From positions 122,578,893-122,642,892 of the forward strand of contig CM035171.1 of assembly GCA_020205615.1 (NCBI GenBank): a stretch of DNA of 64,000 nt. Reading direction: 5' to 3'. Position numbers and translations under genes: made by a program. The notes below the pieces were generated by a model, which was given only the letters and a program-made list of their open reading frames with translations, was not told the DNA's origin and searched no databases. Source of the DNA: Panax quinquefolius (taxonomy: Eukaryota > Streptophyta > Magnoliopsida > Apiales > Araliaceae). Shown here piece by piece: positions 1 to 10,692 of the stretch; the stretch's first letter is position 1, and every line of letters begins with the position of its first letter.

Positions 1-59
1 TGTGATGTCAGACGAAGAAGGAATTAGAGATATCCATGTGGTGAGTGAAGAATTGATAG

Positions 60-425
60 TTGCATTTTAGAGATAGTGCAAAGGTAACAAACGGTGAGAG
101 TGAGGAAGAAGAGGAAGAAGAGGTACCTGAGGAGAGTTTATTAGAGGTATTATATGATCAAAATGTAGAATTTCAAAATCGTATTCATGAGTTAGAAGAG
201 CAGGCTGAAGAACGACAGGCGGTTGTGGTGCAAAAGGATGCAACAATTCAAGCTTGTGTTACTCGATATGTGATGCTTGAACAGAAGCATTCTTTGGCAG
301 AGTATAAGATGATAAAGATGGAATCTGAGCTGAAAGAAGAAAAAACTGAACGAGTGAGAATAAGTGATGCATGGGCAAAAGCCGATTTTATTCACAAATT
401 AATACCTTATTATTCACAAATATAA
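60..425 (+). CDS. Unrecognised acidic coiled-coil ORF fragment
   Basis: I do not recognise this protein. The frame is open for 121 codons only from a TTG codon, with a stop just before it. It begins with an acidic run (seven consecutive Glu at about residues 15-21), followed by a long Glu/Lys/Gln-rich stretch with heptad-like leucines typical of a coiled coil. From about nucleotide 395 the frame runs into an LTR tail, so the last residues are not original. It is most likely a remnant of a transposon or gene exon cut off by the retroelement. Confidence 0.25.
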   Translation: MHFRDSAKVTNGESEEEEEEEVPEESLLEVLYDQNVEFQNRIHELEEQAEERQAVVVQKDATIQACVTRYVMLEQKHSLAEYKMIKMESELKEEKTERVRISDAWAKADFIHKLIPYYSQI

Positions 426-469
426 TTAGAGGAAATTCGATTTTATTTATAATAAGTTGGGGTCTTACA
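396..469 (-). repeat. LTR tail fragment, divergent subfamily
   Basis: The segment ends in GGGGTCTTACA, the same terminus as the large LTRs further right. It matches the tail at 24310-24389 (shared AATACCTTATTATTCAC and ATAAGTTGGGGTCTTACA) more closely than the full-length LTRs. Only the last ~75 bp remain, so this is a truncated LTR of a sister subfamily. Confidence 0.6.
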
Positions 470-905
470 TTGCAGGTTAAGTTTGCTTCGGCGTGCTAAC
501 ATTTTCCTATAAATAGAGGGCTAAGTTAGAATTAAAAATCACACCAGAAATAAGTTTTCTCTCTTTCTCTCTCTAAATTATTGAGTGTATTTTATGAGTA
601 TTTAGATACTTTGTGAGTTTATATTCATCAGTGCAAGTTTCCATCAGCCTTATACCGATATTCCGATCAGAAGTACTGATATTTTGAGGTAAGGGATGTT
701 ATTTTCTTCATAAATGATATTATTTCTTCAATATCATTACGCCAAGTATTGATCTGAATTTTATCAAATTTGGAACTTTTTTTGTGTCGGGGGTTACTTA
801 TTCACGATACGACACTATTATTCACGAATCTGAGACTATTCATAGAAAAATGAAATTTTCTTCTTTTGTCCAAGATATCTATTATGGTTACTATCTTTGA
901 TTGTA
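470..905 (+). mobile_element. Inverted LTR fragment with promoter
   Basis: This is the reverse complement of part of the large LTRs. It holds the TATA region (TATAAATA at 508-515), the leader beginning AAAATCACACC, the ATTATTTCTTCAATATCATTA block and the TATTCACGA repeat block. Its sense strand is plus, opposite to the rest of the array. It abuts an LTR end at about 906 in the other orientation, so the join is an inversion or recombination breakpoint. Confidence 0.65.
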
Positions 906-1140
906 TCATGACGCCCCCAAAATAGGTATACATCACCTATTCGAGTTGTTAATACATGGTATGTAAACAACTACAACTTTATTATTACAACAAGAAAGCG
1001 TGAGTTTGAATACAAATATTATCTTACAGACAATATCTATACTCAAATAAATCCTCATCACATTTATTGATACATTATTTTACAAAGGACTACTAAACAA
1101 TCCTTTCTAAAACCTTCATTTCCATACCCGACTCGTACTT
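906..1140 (-). mobile_element. 3' LTR remnant of internal copy 1
   Basis: It starts with ATGACGCCCCCAAAATAGG, the low-coordinate terminus of the LTRs at 4761 and 9053, and follows them for about 230 bp, then passes directly into integrase zinc-finger sequence. In the minus-strand sense this is the end of a 3' LTR whose U3 half, with the rest of integrase, has been deleted. Confidence 0.65.
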
Positions 1141-1149
1141 CGCTTAAAA

Positions 1150-1340
1150 GATGCTCGCGCTTTACACGTTGGCAAGTTAAACACATCGAGATAAACTTTG
1201 CAATCTCTCTCTTCATATTGTTCCACCAAAATGTATGTCAAGATCACAATACATTTTAGTACTTCCGAGGATGGATTGCAAATGGCGTATTGTGTGCCTC
1301 CATCATAATCTTGTACTTCAAATCGAGTCGTTAGGAACAC
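1150..1340 (-). pseudogene. Integrase N-terminal zinc-finger remnant
   Basis: On the minus strand the frame around 1160-1240 reads a tryptophan-rich segment followed by CLTCQRVKA, the CxxC half of the HHCC zinc finger that opens Ty3/gypsy integrases. In the family this domain precedes the DDE catalytic core, which is absent because LTR sequence starts at about 1140. Several frame changes are needed to follow it. Confidence 0.6.
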
Positions 1341-1499
1341 AAAGTCTCAGAGTGGACTCAAGTATTCCTTCTTTATCAATTCTCGCTTCGAATAGCTCCT
1401 TCTTGTACTTTCTTCTTCATACGCATCACTCTCCGAGATTCGGTGGCGAAGCAACCTTAACTTTTTCTATTAAAGTTGGCTCTGTCGTATACTTGACAT

Positions 1500-1883
1500 C
1501 ATCGCACTCGTTCCAAGATATGATCTTCTACTCAACGCGTCACCTACCACGTTCGCTTTTACCGGGATGGTATTGAATAGTGTGGTCGTAGTCTTTCAAT
1601 AGTTCGAGCCAACGTCATTGCCGCGTGTTGAGTTCTTTTTTGAGTGAAGAAATATTTAAGGTTTTTATGGTCCGAATATATCTCCACTTTCTCCCCATAT
1701 AGATAGTGCCTCCATATTTTTAAGCCTTGAAAAACGATCGGCCGCTAACTCTAGATCATGAGTCGGATAATTCCTCTCATACTCTTTAAGTTGTCGCGAG
1801 GCATAGGTTATGACTTTCCACGTTGCATGAGAACACATCCTAACCCCTTTGCTCGAAGCATCATTTGTAGATAACAAATCCAT
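1500..1883 (-). pseudogene. RNase H domain remnant of gypsy polyprotein
   Basis: The minus frame 1883-1665 shows [20 protein letters not shown], the Ty3/gypsy RNase H signature, preceded by a DASxxG-like start. Downstream, around 1510-1600, comes [10 protein letters not shown] and then GDALSRRS, the usual RNase H C-terminus. A frameshift separates the two parts. In the family this domain degrades the RNA strand during reverse transcription. Confidence 0.75.
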
Positions 1884-1899
1884 CCGAACCGGATGGTAT

Positions 1900-2940
1900 T
1901 GTTAGAAACAGTCTTAGAAATAAGTTTCCTCTTAAGCTCTTGGAAACATTTCTCGATTCTTCGCTCCAAACGAATTTTGTATCCTTAAGAGTTAGGCCGA
2001 GTTAATGGAGTAGCGATTCGAGAAAACCCTTCCACGAATCTCCGATAATAACCGGCTAAGCCCAAAAAGCTACGTACTTGACCACCGACTTGGTTGCTCT
2101 AACTTTGTATTGCTTCAATCTTGGCACGGATCAACAGATACTCCATGTTTCGACACCGCGTGCCCAAGGAATGCTACTTCCTCAAGCGAACTCGCATTTC
2201 TTCAATTTGGCATATAGTTGGTTTTCACGAAGCCTTTGGAGTACCAAATTTCAAATGGTGCTCATGATCTTCACGGCTTTTGGAATATATGAGGATGTCA
2301 TCAATAAAGACAACAACGAATTGATCCAAATATTCCTTGAATACTCGGTTCATCATATCCATGAAAGCCGCGCAGGAGCATTAGTTAGTCCGAAAGACAT
2401 GACTAAGAATTCATAATGCCCATACCGAGTTACGAAGGCGGTCTTTGGAATATCCTCGATTCTAATCTTCATTTGATGATATCCGTAAGCTAAAATCGAT
2501 TTTGAAAAGAATTGTGCCCTTGAAATTGGTCGAACAAGTCATCAATACGAGGTGAGGATACCTATTCTTGATGGTGACATGGTTCAATTTCGATAGTCAA
2601 TACAAAGTCACATACTCCCGTCTTTCTTCTTTACAAATAAAGCAGGAGCACCCCAAGGAGATGTCTTAGAACGAATGAAACCAAGTCCAACAATTCTCGT
2701 AGTTGGACCTTTAACTCTGAAGTTCAATAGAGCCATTCGATATGGGGTTTTAGAAATGGGCTTTGTACCGGGTTCAAGATCAATAAAGAATTCAACTTCA
2801 CGTTCGGGGTAGGCAAGGAAGTTCTTGGGAAATACATCGGGAAAGTCAATAACAACAAGAATATTATTCAAATTTGACGTGTCTTTATTCAAATCCATAA
2901 CATGGGCTAAGAAAGCTTGACATCCATTTTTCAATAAAGC
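1900..2940 (-). pseudogene. Reverse transcriptase remnant with FIDD motif
   Basis: From the N-terminal side, the minus frame 2934-2608 reads DFPDVFPKNF, then PISKTPYRMA, then SPWGAPALFVKKKDGSM, the classical Ty3/gypsy RT entry. Further down, 2308-2282 encodes FIDDILIYS with the catalytic aspartate pair. At about 2060-2000 GLAGYYRRFVEGFSRIATPL marks the thumb/connection. Frameshifts break the polypeptide, so it is non-functional as assembled. Both array copies lack the FIDD block. Confidence 0.8.
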
Positions 2941-3171
2941 GAATAGCTTTATGATTAGATATGATAGTGATTGATTTTAATGGTTTAGTTGCTTGAATTG
3001 CATACAACAGGTTGGTTAGGAATATGAAAACTAACAACCTTACGAAAACAATCAATTTTGGCATGATGAGTAGTTAACCAATCAATCCCTAAAATCACAT
3101 CAAAAGCAAGTATCTTTAAAGAGATAAGGTCAGCAGGTAAAGTAATGGTGCCAACTTGAATCAAACAAGAT

Positions 3172-3396
3172 TTATAAAGCGATGGATGTGATGAAAGTTT
3201 CTCCTAACGGAGTTTCCACAGATAGGTCAAAGTCTAATTTCTCCGAGTCAAGTTTAAGCGTTGAGCACATGCAGGAGAGATAAATGAATGGGTAAACAAG
3301 TGTATCAAGTAAGGTATAAACTTCGCAAGAATTTATAAATAGCTTACCCGTGATCACCTCGTTTGGGTTCCTCGCATTATGAGCGATCCACAACAA
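3172..3396 (-). pseudogene. Aspartic protease remnant of gypsy element
   Basis: The frame matches retropepsin context: VITGKLFI leads to LLDTLVYPFI and then LKLDSEKLDFDLSVETP. In the family the middle block carries the catalytic D-S/T-G triad before a THSFI-like stretch. Here Gly is replaced by Leu and the following residues are altered, so the active site looks lost or misread. It lies between gag and RT as expected. Confidence 0.6.
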
Positions 3397-3469
3397 ACGC
3401 TTCTTCCGGAATCGTTGACTTTGACTTTTTTCGGGACGATCTTTTGAGTCACCGTCCCCATTGAACTAG

Positions 3470-4640
3470 GTTTCGCTATTGTACAATCTCGAGCGATATG
3501 TCCTTCCTTTCCACAATTATAGCATACCTTGAGCTGTTGTGGGCGGTTTGATCTGATATGTCCCTCTTTTACGCATTTGTAGAAGATACGACCGGTGGTC
3601 GTTCTCCTCCCTTAGAACCGATTCTTTTAAGCCTTTGTCATCTTCACATACGGGTTGTTAAATCTCCTCTTTTAAAATCTCCTCGATTTCGCTTCTTCTA
3701 TTTTCATGGCCATGATTACCACCGAGTGGTTACCATTTCTGTCCGTCTGTTTCTTTCTCTCCGCAGTTATCATTATCCTGTTGATCGCTATCTCTCGAGA
3801 CACGATCACGGTTGTGGTCCCTCGGTTGGCCGTACTCATTATCTCGCTCTAATAATTGAGCCCATTTACAACATCCTCAATAAAGAGAAAATTTATGAGA
3901 AATGAGATATCGGCGTATCACGGGTTTCAAACCTCTAAGAAACATCCGCGTCATCGTTCCTCATTCTCCACCAAATGAGGTGCAAACACGGATAACTCGC
4001 AAACTTTGTCTCGTCTTTGAGAGACACCGTCGTTGTTTTGTTCCAATCGATGAACTCCACTTCCTTCATACGACGAACACTTTCGGGAAAGTATTCGTCA
4101 TTAAATAGCTTCAAACGTCTCCCAAGACATCTTTGAGTGCGGTGGATGGGTACGCTTCATGAGACTCCCACCGATGATACGCCTTTCGCCACGGAACATA
4201 AAGGTGGCGAATGGAACCTTCTGTTCTCCGTGCATCCCAAGACATTGAATATCTTGGTAATTTGCTTGACCCATGTTTCCGGCATGATCGGATCGGCTTT
4301 CCATTAAATTCAGGTGGTCCCAACTCTTTGAATCTGCTTTTGTTGTGACAACCCGTGAATTACTATCATTTCTCCTCGTATTTTGAACACGATTCTCCTC
4401 GTCGATTTTAAATGAAGCGCAAAAACTTCTAAACATCCCCTCGTTCATCATCGCTTTCAATGGTGTTGTTCACGGGAGGAACATTGCCGACAATTTGTTG
4501 CACGTTCTCCTCGTTGGTGAGTACTGAGGCGTCTCCACGGTCTCATTTCCATTGTTAATATTCTCGATTCGACATTCTCAAATCATCGTCATAAAACAAG
4601 GGTTAATTAAGAAAATAAATATATCACATAATATCCCTAT
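3470..4640 (-). pseudogene. Gag remnant with CCHC zinc knuckle
   Basis: At about 4280-4150 the minus strand gives FATFMFRGE and a histidine/tryptophan-poor version of the following core, matching the plant retrotransposon gag domain. Further on, about 4100-4030, comes a MKEVEFI-like block. The C-terminal zinc knuckle CYNCGKEGHIARDC is readable at about 3540-3497, with a second degenerate knuckle next to it. Gag packages element RNA in cytoplasmic particles. The frame is interrupted repeatedly. Confidence 0.7.
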
Positions 4641-4747
4641 ATATTGACCAACTAACAAATAAGCTTAGGTAGGACACACTAGCGAAGGATTTACTCGTCT
4701 CTCCCTCCTAGTCTTATTCCTCGATCTCCACCGGAGATCATATCCTA

Positions 4748-4760
4748 AGCTCGATACCAA
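4748..4760 (-). promoter_or_regulatory. Primer-binding site (initiator tRNA-Met type)
   Basis: On the minus strand the interior begins TTGGTATCGAGCT directly at the LTR edge. The initiator tRNA-Met primer site of plant LTR elements is TGGTATCAGAGC, and this differs by about one deleted base. Its position next to 4761 fixes the LTR/interior boundary and the minus-strand orientation. Confidence 0.7.
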
Positions 4761-5299
4761 TGTGCGACGCCCCCAAAATAGGTATACATCACCATTACGA
4801 GTTGTCAATACATAGTGCGAAAACAACTACAACTTTATTATTACAACAAGAAAGCTGTGAGTTTGAATACAAATATTATCTTCAGACAATATCTATACTC
4901 AAATAAATCCTCATCACATTTATTGATACATTATTTTACAAAAATGGTGAGGACTACTAAACAATCCTTTCTAAAACCTTCATTCCATACCCAGGCTAAC
5001 GTACTTTCATTTATATTCTCGCCTCTTGAGAAAAATGGAACAAAAAGGAAAAGGGTGAGCTCAACTAGCTTCAATAAAGAATATTATGACTAAGATAATA
5101 TACAACAAATTATCGTTAGTCTTCAACAGGAAAAATATAATAGAATACAATAGACAACAAATTTTAAATCAATATTCGCAATGAAATAATAATTCATTAG
5201 AAGAGTTAAGTAGAGAATGCAAACTACTATCTTCTATGTATGAATTTAAAAGTTCATCGTCATCTTTTATCCCTGTAACATCAATCAATATACATCCGG

Positions 5300-5545
5300 A
5301 ATCAAATATTCATCTTTGCACTCTGAGCCAAAGATATTCATCGATTGGTCATGTTCATTTAAACACTGTTCATTTTTGCACTACGGGCCAAAGATATTCT
5401 TCGAAATCATTCATCTTTGCACTACTGAGCCAAAGATATTCATCATTGGTCATGTTCATTTAAACAATTTTCATCTTTGCACTACGGGCCAAAGATATTC
5501 TTAAGAAATCATTCATCTTGCACCACGGGCCAAAGATATTCCATA
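5300..5545. repeat. 60-bp tandem repeat inside LTR 1
   Basis: About four diverged units share GCCAAAGATATTCATCGAT...TTCATTTAAACA..TTCATCTTTGCACTA. The same minisatellite sits at the matching place in all LTRs of this family. Because 60 is divisible by three it keeps a spurious plus-strand frame open. Confidence 0.8.
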
Positions 5546-5884
5546 ATATCATCATTTAAGACCGAGGATGATGAAAAATATTTTTTAAAGAAAGCGAATC
5601 CAAAGTGAAACAAAATGACAAGGATTAAGGATTAAGGATTAAATCTGGGTTTTATCCACGTCCAAAAATACCTCAAAAATAATCATAGTGATGTAAAATT
5701 CAAGAATGATCAAAACATGGATCAATCGAGTTAGTATCCGAATAGATGTTTTAGACGAAAAGAAGAAATTTTATTTTTGGTGAATAGATCAGATATCGTG
5801 AATAGTCTTGATATCGTGAATAGTCCGATATCGTGAATAAGTAACTCGACACCAAAAGATAGAAATTCCACAAAAACATCTTCA

Positions 5885-6002
5885 CGCTTCATGAATAGTA
5901 CTCGTGAATAGTAACTCGTGAATAAGAAACTCATGAATAGTAACTCGTGAATAGTAACTCGTGAATAGTAACTCATGAATAGTAACCCATGAATAGTAAC
6001 CC
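5885..6002. repeat. 15-bp tandem repeat inside LTR 1
   Basis: Units of the form GAATAGTAACTCGT / GAATAGTAACTCAT repeat about seven times. Corresponding blocks lie at 10325-10410, 16432-16518 and 22507-22590 in the other LTRs. Confidence 0.8.
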
Positions 6003-6270
6003 GACATGAAAAAATTCCAAATTTGATAAAAACTTGGATCAACATTTCAAAGATAATGATATTGAAGAAATAATATTATTCTGAAAAAAATAATATCCTT
6101 ACCTCGAAAGATCGAAGATTTAATTTAAAAACAGGATATAAAGCTATGACCTGGACTTGCACCGTATAGAAATACTCAAAGTATACTCAAAATACTCACA
6201 AGAATAAACTCGATAATATAGAGAGAAAACTTGAGTTTACGGTGTGATTTTCAATTCTAACCCAAGCACC

Positions 6271-6278
6271 TATTTATA
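6271..6278 (-). promoter_or_regulatory. LTR 1 TATA box
   Basis: Minus-strand TATAAATA, about 1.34 kb from the LTR start. The equivalent sites in the other LTRs lie in the more conserved context CCTATAAATAGAGGG. Confidence 0.55.
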
Positions 6279-7616
6279 GGAAATTGCTTAGAACACCAAA
6301 GCAGAAAATTTAATATATTAATAATATTATTTTTCCACATCTTCCTACGCACACCATCAGCTGAAATCAACCACTAACACATGTCCCATAAGTGACAAAA
6401 ACGTTTTTCATGCAAAAGTTACTTAAAACTCCAAAAAAATGATAATCAATTAATCCGGAACTTCAATAATTCATAATAAATAGTCCTTTCATCAGAAAAT
6501 TCAAATCTCACGAGTTTTTATAGGAAATTCAATTCTCTACAACTTTGCAGAAGAAAGTTTTTCCAAATTCCAAATAGAAATTGGCCAAGAAATCCCAAAG
6601 CAGGCGATTTTTTTACAATTTATAATCAAATTTCAGTCAATAAATGGGGTCCACCGACATGTTTAACATGTTTTAAACATTTATTGCAACAAAAATACTC
6701 TTCCTCCTCGTATACTCATATATCCCCCATTCGTTGTAAAAATATCACCGTTAATATATTATTAAAATAATATATTTAAATGAATTATTTTATCAGAAAA
6801 AGATAAAATATTAATTTTCAACAATTGTCATTTTAAAAATTTTCTCCATCTATATTCACATAAAATCAATATTTTCCTCATCATATAAATCAATAATTAA
6901 TTATTCACAAATAATATTACAGAATCACAATATTGACAACCAGGCAGTTCCCAGGAAAGAGGGGGCTTTCCAATAAGAATTTCTTCTATGGTGGCGCAAT
7001 TAGGTGACCAAACCTCTCCTTAGAAGCGTAACTTTCTAGACATTGCCAATAATGTTATCTAATAATATTATTCAGGATAATATGAATTATTGCTTCGATA
7101 ATGAAAAATCTTGTGTAATGACAATTATTGAAACAACAAAGAATATAAAATATCAACGCAAACAATTATTAACTCAATAAAATCTTGAGCAAATAATTCA
7201 TGTAACCATTATTGAGTAGTGCCTTCTTACGTAAAGATCAATAATTGGTGCAATACTGTGTGTCTTCTTGTGTTTTAACCACCGAGTATTCCAACAAAGA
7301 TTAATTGTAGAATAACTACGTAGATTATTTAAAAACAACTTATATTTGTCGTTTTCTTCATCCAATCGCTTTCAGTTATGGGGCCCACACATGCCATGCT
7401 ACTTGGCCGCATACGAATATTCCCCGACAGATCACGAATATTCCACGACCAAACGAATATCCCAAACAACAATGAATATTTTATAACCACTTGCTTATTT
7501 TGAAATATTTGCGTATTTAACCCTTAACTATCCACATTAATCAAATCAACCCTTACTATTTTAAAATAATAAATAAAGGAAATTCCTTTTTATTTAAAAA
7601 ATTTTGGGGTCTTACA

Positions 7617-8489
7617 GTATCCATGTTTTGATCTTTATTTTTGAATTCTGCTTCAAAATTGGTATTTATGAAGTATTATTGATCTTGGATAAACTGTTAT
7701 ACGAATCCCTACTATTTGTCCTTCCGTTTCACTGGATTCGTTTTCATTAAAATATTTTTCATCATCCTCAGTCCTAAATGATGATATTACTAAATATTCG
7801 GCCTGTAGTGCAAAGATAAATGATTAACTGATGAATATCTTTGGCCTATAGTGCAAAAGATGAGCAGTGTTGAGATGAACATGACCATTGGTGATCTGAA
7901 TGAATATCTTTGACTGTAGTGCATGATGAATATTTGATTGAAGATGTATATTGATTGTTGTAATGAGGAAAAATATTGATGATGAACTTTTAAATCTTAG
8001 AAGATAGTAGAACTCATTCTCTACTGACTCTTCTAATGGATTGATGTTTCATTGCGAGTTGTTGATCTAAAACTTGTTGGCTATTATATTTTATCAGATT
8101 TTTCCTGTTGAAGACTAACGATAATTTGTTGTATATTATCTTAGTCATAATATTCTTTTCTTGGGCTAGTTGAGCTCACCCTTTTCCTTTTTGTTCCATT
8201 TTTCTCAGGAGGTGAGAACATAGCAGGAACTAGTCGGGGTACGGAGTGATGGTTTTAGAAAGATGTTTTAGCAGTCCTCACTATTTCTATAAAATAGTAT
8301 TTGAATAATTGTAATGAGGACTTATTTGAGTGTGGATATTGTCTAGAAGACAATATATGTATTTAAACTCACAGTATGTGTTGTCGTATTTTGCACGACA
8401 ATTTTATTATTGATGTTGGAGTTTACTTTCTGTACCATGTATTTGGCGACTCAAAATGGGTGTTGTATACCTATTTTGGGGGCTTCACA
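7617..8489 (+). mobile_element. Inverted LTR fragment between LTR 1 and LTR 2
   Basis: It begins GTATCCATGTTTTGATC and ends CCTATTTTGGGGGCTTCACA, the reverse complement of the low-coordinate 1 kb of the LTRs, including two or three units of the 60-bp repeat at about 7800-7930. The first base follows the TTACA end of LTR 1 without spacer. Its sequence is closer to LTR 1 (it shares GTATACCTATTTTGG) than to LTRs 2-4. Confidence 0.75.
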
Positions 8490-9052
8490 TGCAACCTGAT
8501 GGCTTTACCTGCTACTATTCTCACCCACCACATTTGAATAAAAATCTCAGCACATTTTCACCAACCAAAAGTGGGGCCCACTAATTCTATAATTTTCCAC
8601 CAAAATCATTTATAACCTAATTTCCGAATCAGTCACCTCTTAAAATTCATAACAAATCATACGTTCATTTTTAACGGTTCAAAATTTATGGGCATATACT
8701 CAACTTATATATGTATAACATATCCAAAAATTACAACGATCCAATGGTCGGATTAAAAATTATAACTCACGCAATATATCTCAAAAATACTGGCTTAATT
8801 TTTAATACCTCGATTCCGACAAAAATACTGATAAAACACCTCAACATTAACTCCTTCATTTTTAACCACAATAAATATATCCAACAGTTATATCCACATA
8901 AAATAAATATTTCCTTTATCATATGAATCAATAATTAATTATTCACAAATAATATTAAAGAATCACATTTATGACAACGTGCCGTTCCCAGGAAAGAGAG
9001 GGCTTTCCAATAAGAATTTTTCCTTACTGGCGCGCAATTAGGTGACCAAACC
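8490..9052 (-). mobile_element. LTR middle fragment cut by LTR 2
   Basis: This is collinear with 10727-11285 of LTR 2 (GATGGCTTTAC..GCTACTATT through ATTAGGTGACCAAACC), i.e. part of the region upstream of the promoter. It stops at AAACC where LTR 2 begins with TGTGACG. No matching 5-bp duplication is visible at the far end of the array (AAACC against GTTAT), so the join is not a simple insertion. Confidence 0.7.
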
Positions 9053-9599
9053 TGTGACGTCCCCAAAATAGGTCCATTCCATCCAACCCATTCTGAGTCG
9101 CCAAATACATGGTACAGAAACAACTACAACTTTATTATCACAACAATAAAGCGTGAGTTTAAATACAAATATTATCTTCTAGACAATATTTATACTCAAA
9201 TAAATCCTCATCACATTTATTGATACTTTATTTTACAATAATGGTGAGGACTACTAAACAACTCTCTCTAGAACCTTCATTCCATACCCAGACTAGTACT
9301 ACTTTACATTCTCGCCTCACGAGAAGAAAAATAGAACAACAAGGAAAAGGGTGAGCTCAACTAGCCCGATAAAGAATGTTATGACTAAGATAATATACAA
9401 CAAATTATCGTTAGTCTCCAACGAGGGAAAAATCGATAGAATACAATAGACAACAAGTTTCGGATCAATATTCGCGGTGAAATAATAATTCAATTAGAAG
9501 AGTTACGTAGAGAATGAAATCTACTATAATCTATGAATTTAACGATCCATCATCAATATTTTATCCTGTAACATCAATCGATATTCATCTCAAATCAAA

Positions 9600-9990
9600 T
9601 ATTCATCTTTGCACTACATGGCCAAAGATATTCATCAATCGGTCATGTTCATCTCTCAACACTGTTCATCTTTGCACTAAAGGCCAAAGATATTCATCGA
9701 TCGATCATGTTCATTTAAACACTGTTCATCTTTGCACTAAAGGCCAAAGATATTCATCGATCGGTCATATTCATTTAAACACTGTTCATCTTTGCACTAA
9801 AAGGCCAAAGATATTCATCGATCGGTCGTATTCATTTAAACACTGTTCATCTTTTTACTAAAAGCCAAAGATATTCATCGATCGGTCGTGTTCATTTTTC
9901 ATCTCTGCACTACGGCCAAAGATATTCTTGAAATCATTCATCTTTGACTACTACTGGGCAAAGATATTCAATAATATCATCATTTAAGGC
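9600..9990. repeat. 60-bp tandem repeat inside LTR 2
   Basis: About six units, each with GGCCAAAGATATTCATCGATCGGTC and TTCATTTAAACACTGTTCATC. It lies downstream of the TATA box in the minus-strand sense, so it would form part of the transcript leader. Confidence 0.85.
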
Positions 9991-10684
9991 GAGGATGATG
10001 AAAAATATTTTAAAGAAGCGAATCCGGTGAAACAAAATGACAAGGATTAAGGATTAAGGATTTCGTACTTTGTTTTATCCATGTCCAACAATACCTCAAA
10101 AATAATCATAGTGGTGTAAAATTCAAGAATGATCAAAACATGGATACAATCAAAGCTAGTATCCGAATAGATATTTTAGACGAAAAGAAGAAATTTTATT
10201 TTTAATTGAATAGTCTTCAGTATCGTGAATAGTCAGAGTATCGTGAATAAGGCCAGTATCGTGAATAGTAACTCTCGACACCAAAAGATAGAAATTCCAC
10301 AAAAACATCATCTTCACGCTTCTTCGTGAATAGTACTCGTGAATAGTAACTTCGTGAATAGTAACTCATGAATAGTAACTCGTGAATAGTAACTCATGAA
10401 TAAGTAACCCGACATGAAAAAGTTTCAAATTTGATAAAAATTCCAACCAATATTTTGAAGATAATGATATTGAAGAAATAATATCATTTGAGAAAAAAAT
10501 AATATCCCTTACCTCAAAGAATCGAAGACTGCCGGAAGGAAAGGTCGGAAGTGATCTTTGAATGAAACTTGTCTTGAGCAATGACTCTCAAAGTATCTAA
10601 ATACTCACAAAATCGCTCAATAATATAGAGAGAGAAAGAGAAAACTTTGTTTACGGTGTGATTTTCAATTCTAACTTAGCCCTC

Positions 10685-10692
10685 TATTTATA
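10685..10692 (-). promoter_or_regulatory. LTR 2 TATA box
   Basis: Minus-strand CCTATAAATAGAGGG is a strong plant TATA context, conserved at 16790-16797, 22861-22868 and (inverted) 508-515. Transcription would run to lower coordinates, giving a U3 of about 1.25 kb and a leader plus U5 of about 1.6 kb. Confidence 0.65.

Larger units (their letters stand above)
1141..4760 (-). mobile_element. Ty3/gypsy internal region, copy 1 (longest)
   Basis: Read on the minus strand it runs primer-binding site (4748-4760), gag (about 4640-3470), protease (about 3396-3172), reverse transcriptase (about 2940-1900), RNase H (1883-1500) and the N-terminal zinc finger of integrase (about 1340-1150). The order gag-PR-RT-RH-IN defines the Ty3/gypsy (Metaviridae-like) superfamily. 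Frames are broken by many stops and indels, and integrase is cut before its catalytic core. It is the best-preserved interior here because it still has the RT catalytic block. Its upstream LTR is 4761-7616. Confidence 0.8.
4761..7616 (-). mobile_element. LTR 1, 5' LTR of copy 1
   Basis: It runs from TGTGCGACGCCCCCAAAATAGG to GGGGTCTTACA, i.e. TG...CA ends, 2856 bp. Minus-strand features in transcription order are GAATATT-rich repeats near the start, a TATA box (TATTTATA on plus, 6271-6278), a short tandem repeat TTCACGAGTTACTA (about 6002-5885) and a 60-bp tandem repeat (5545-5300). A primer site lies immediately outside at 4760, so this is a 5' LTR. It is the most diverged of the four full LTRs. 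Confidence 0.8.

Noticed and set aside
3558..4108. Plus-strand ORFs opposite gag
   Set aside because: The minus strand encodes the recognisable gag and zinc knuckle; these are shadows.
5300..5560. CRISPR-like array of spaced repeats
   Set aside because: Units are contiguous with no unique spacers, lie inside LTRs and the genome is a plant.
8935..9123. Minus-strand 62-residue ORF at the start of LTR 2
   Set aside because: It spans the junction between two LTR pieces, so it is a fusion by chance.
9514..9861. Plus-strand open frames over the 60-bp repeat (also at 5236, 15616 and 21689) that look like a repetitive protein
   Set aside because: The 60-bp unit is a multiple of three, so any stop-free unit stays open. 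The frames are antisense to the element and break in the same repeat of the other LTRs.
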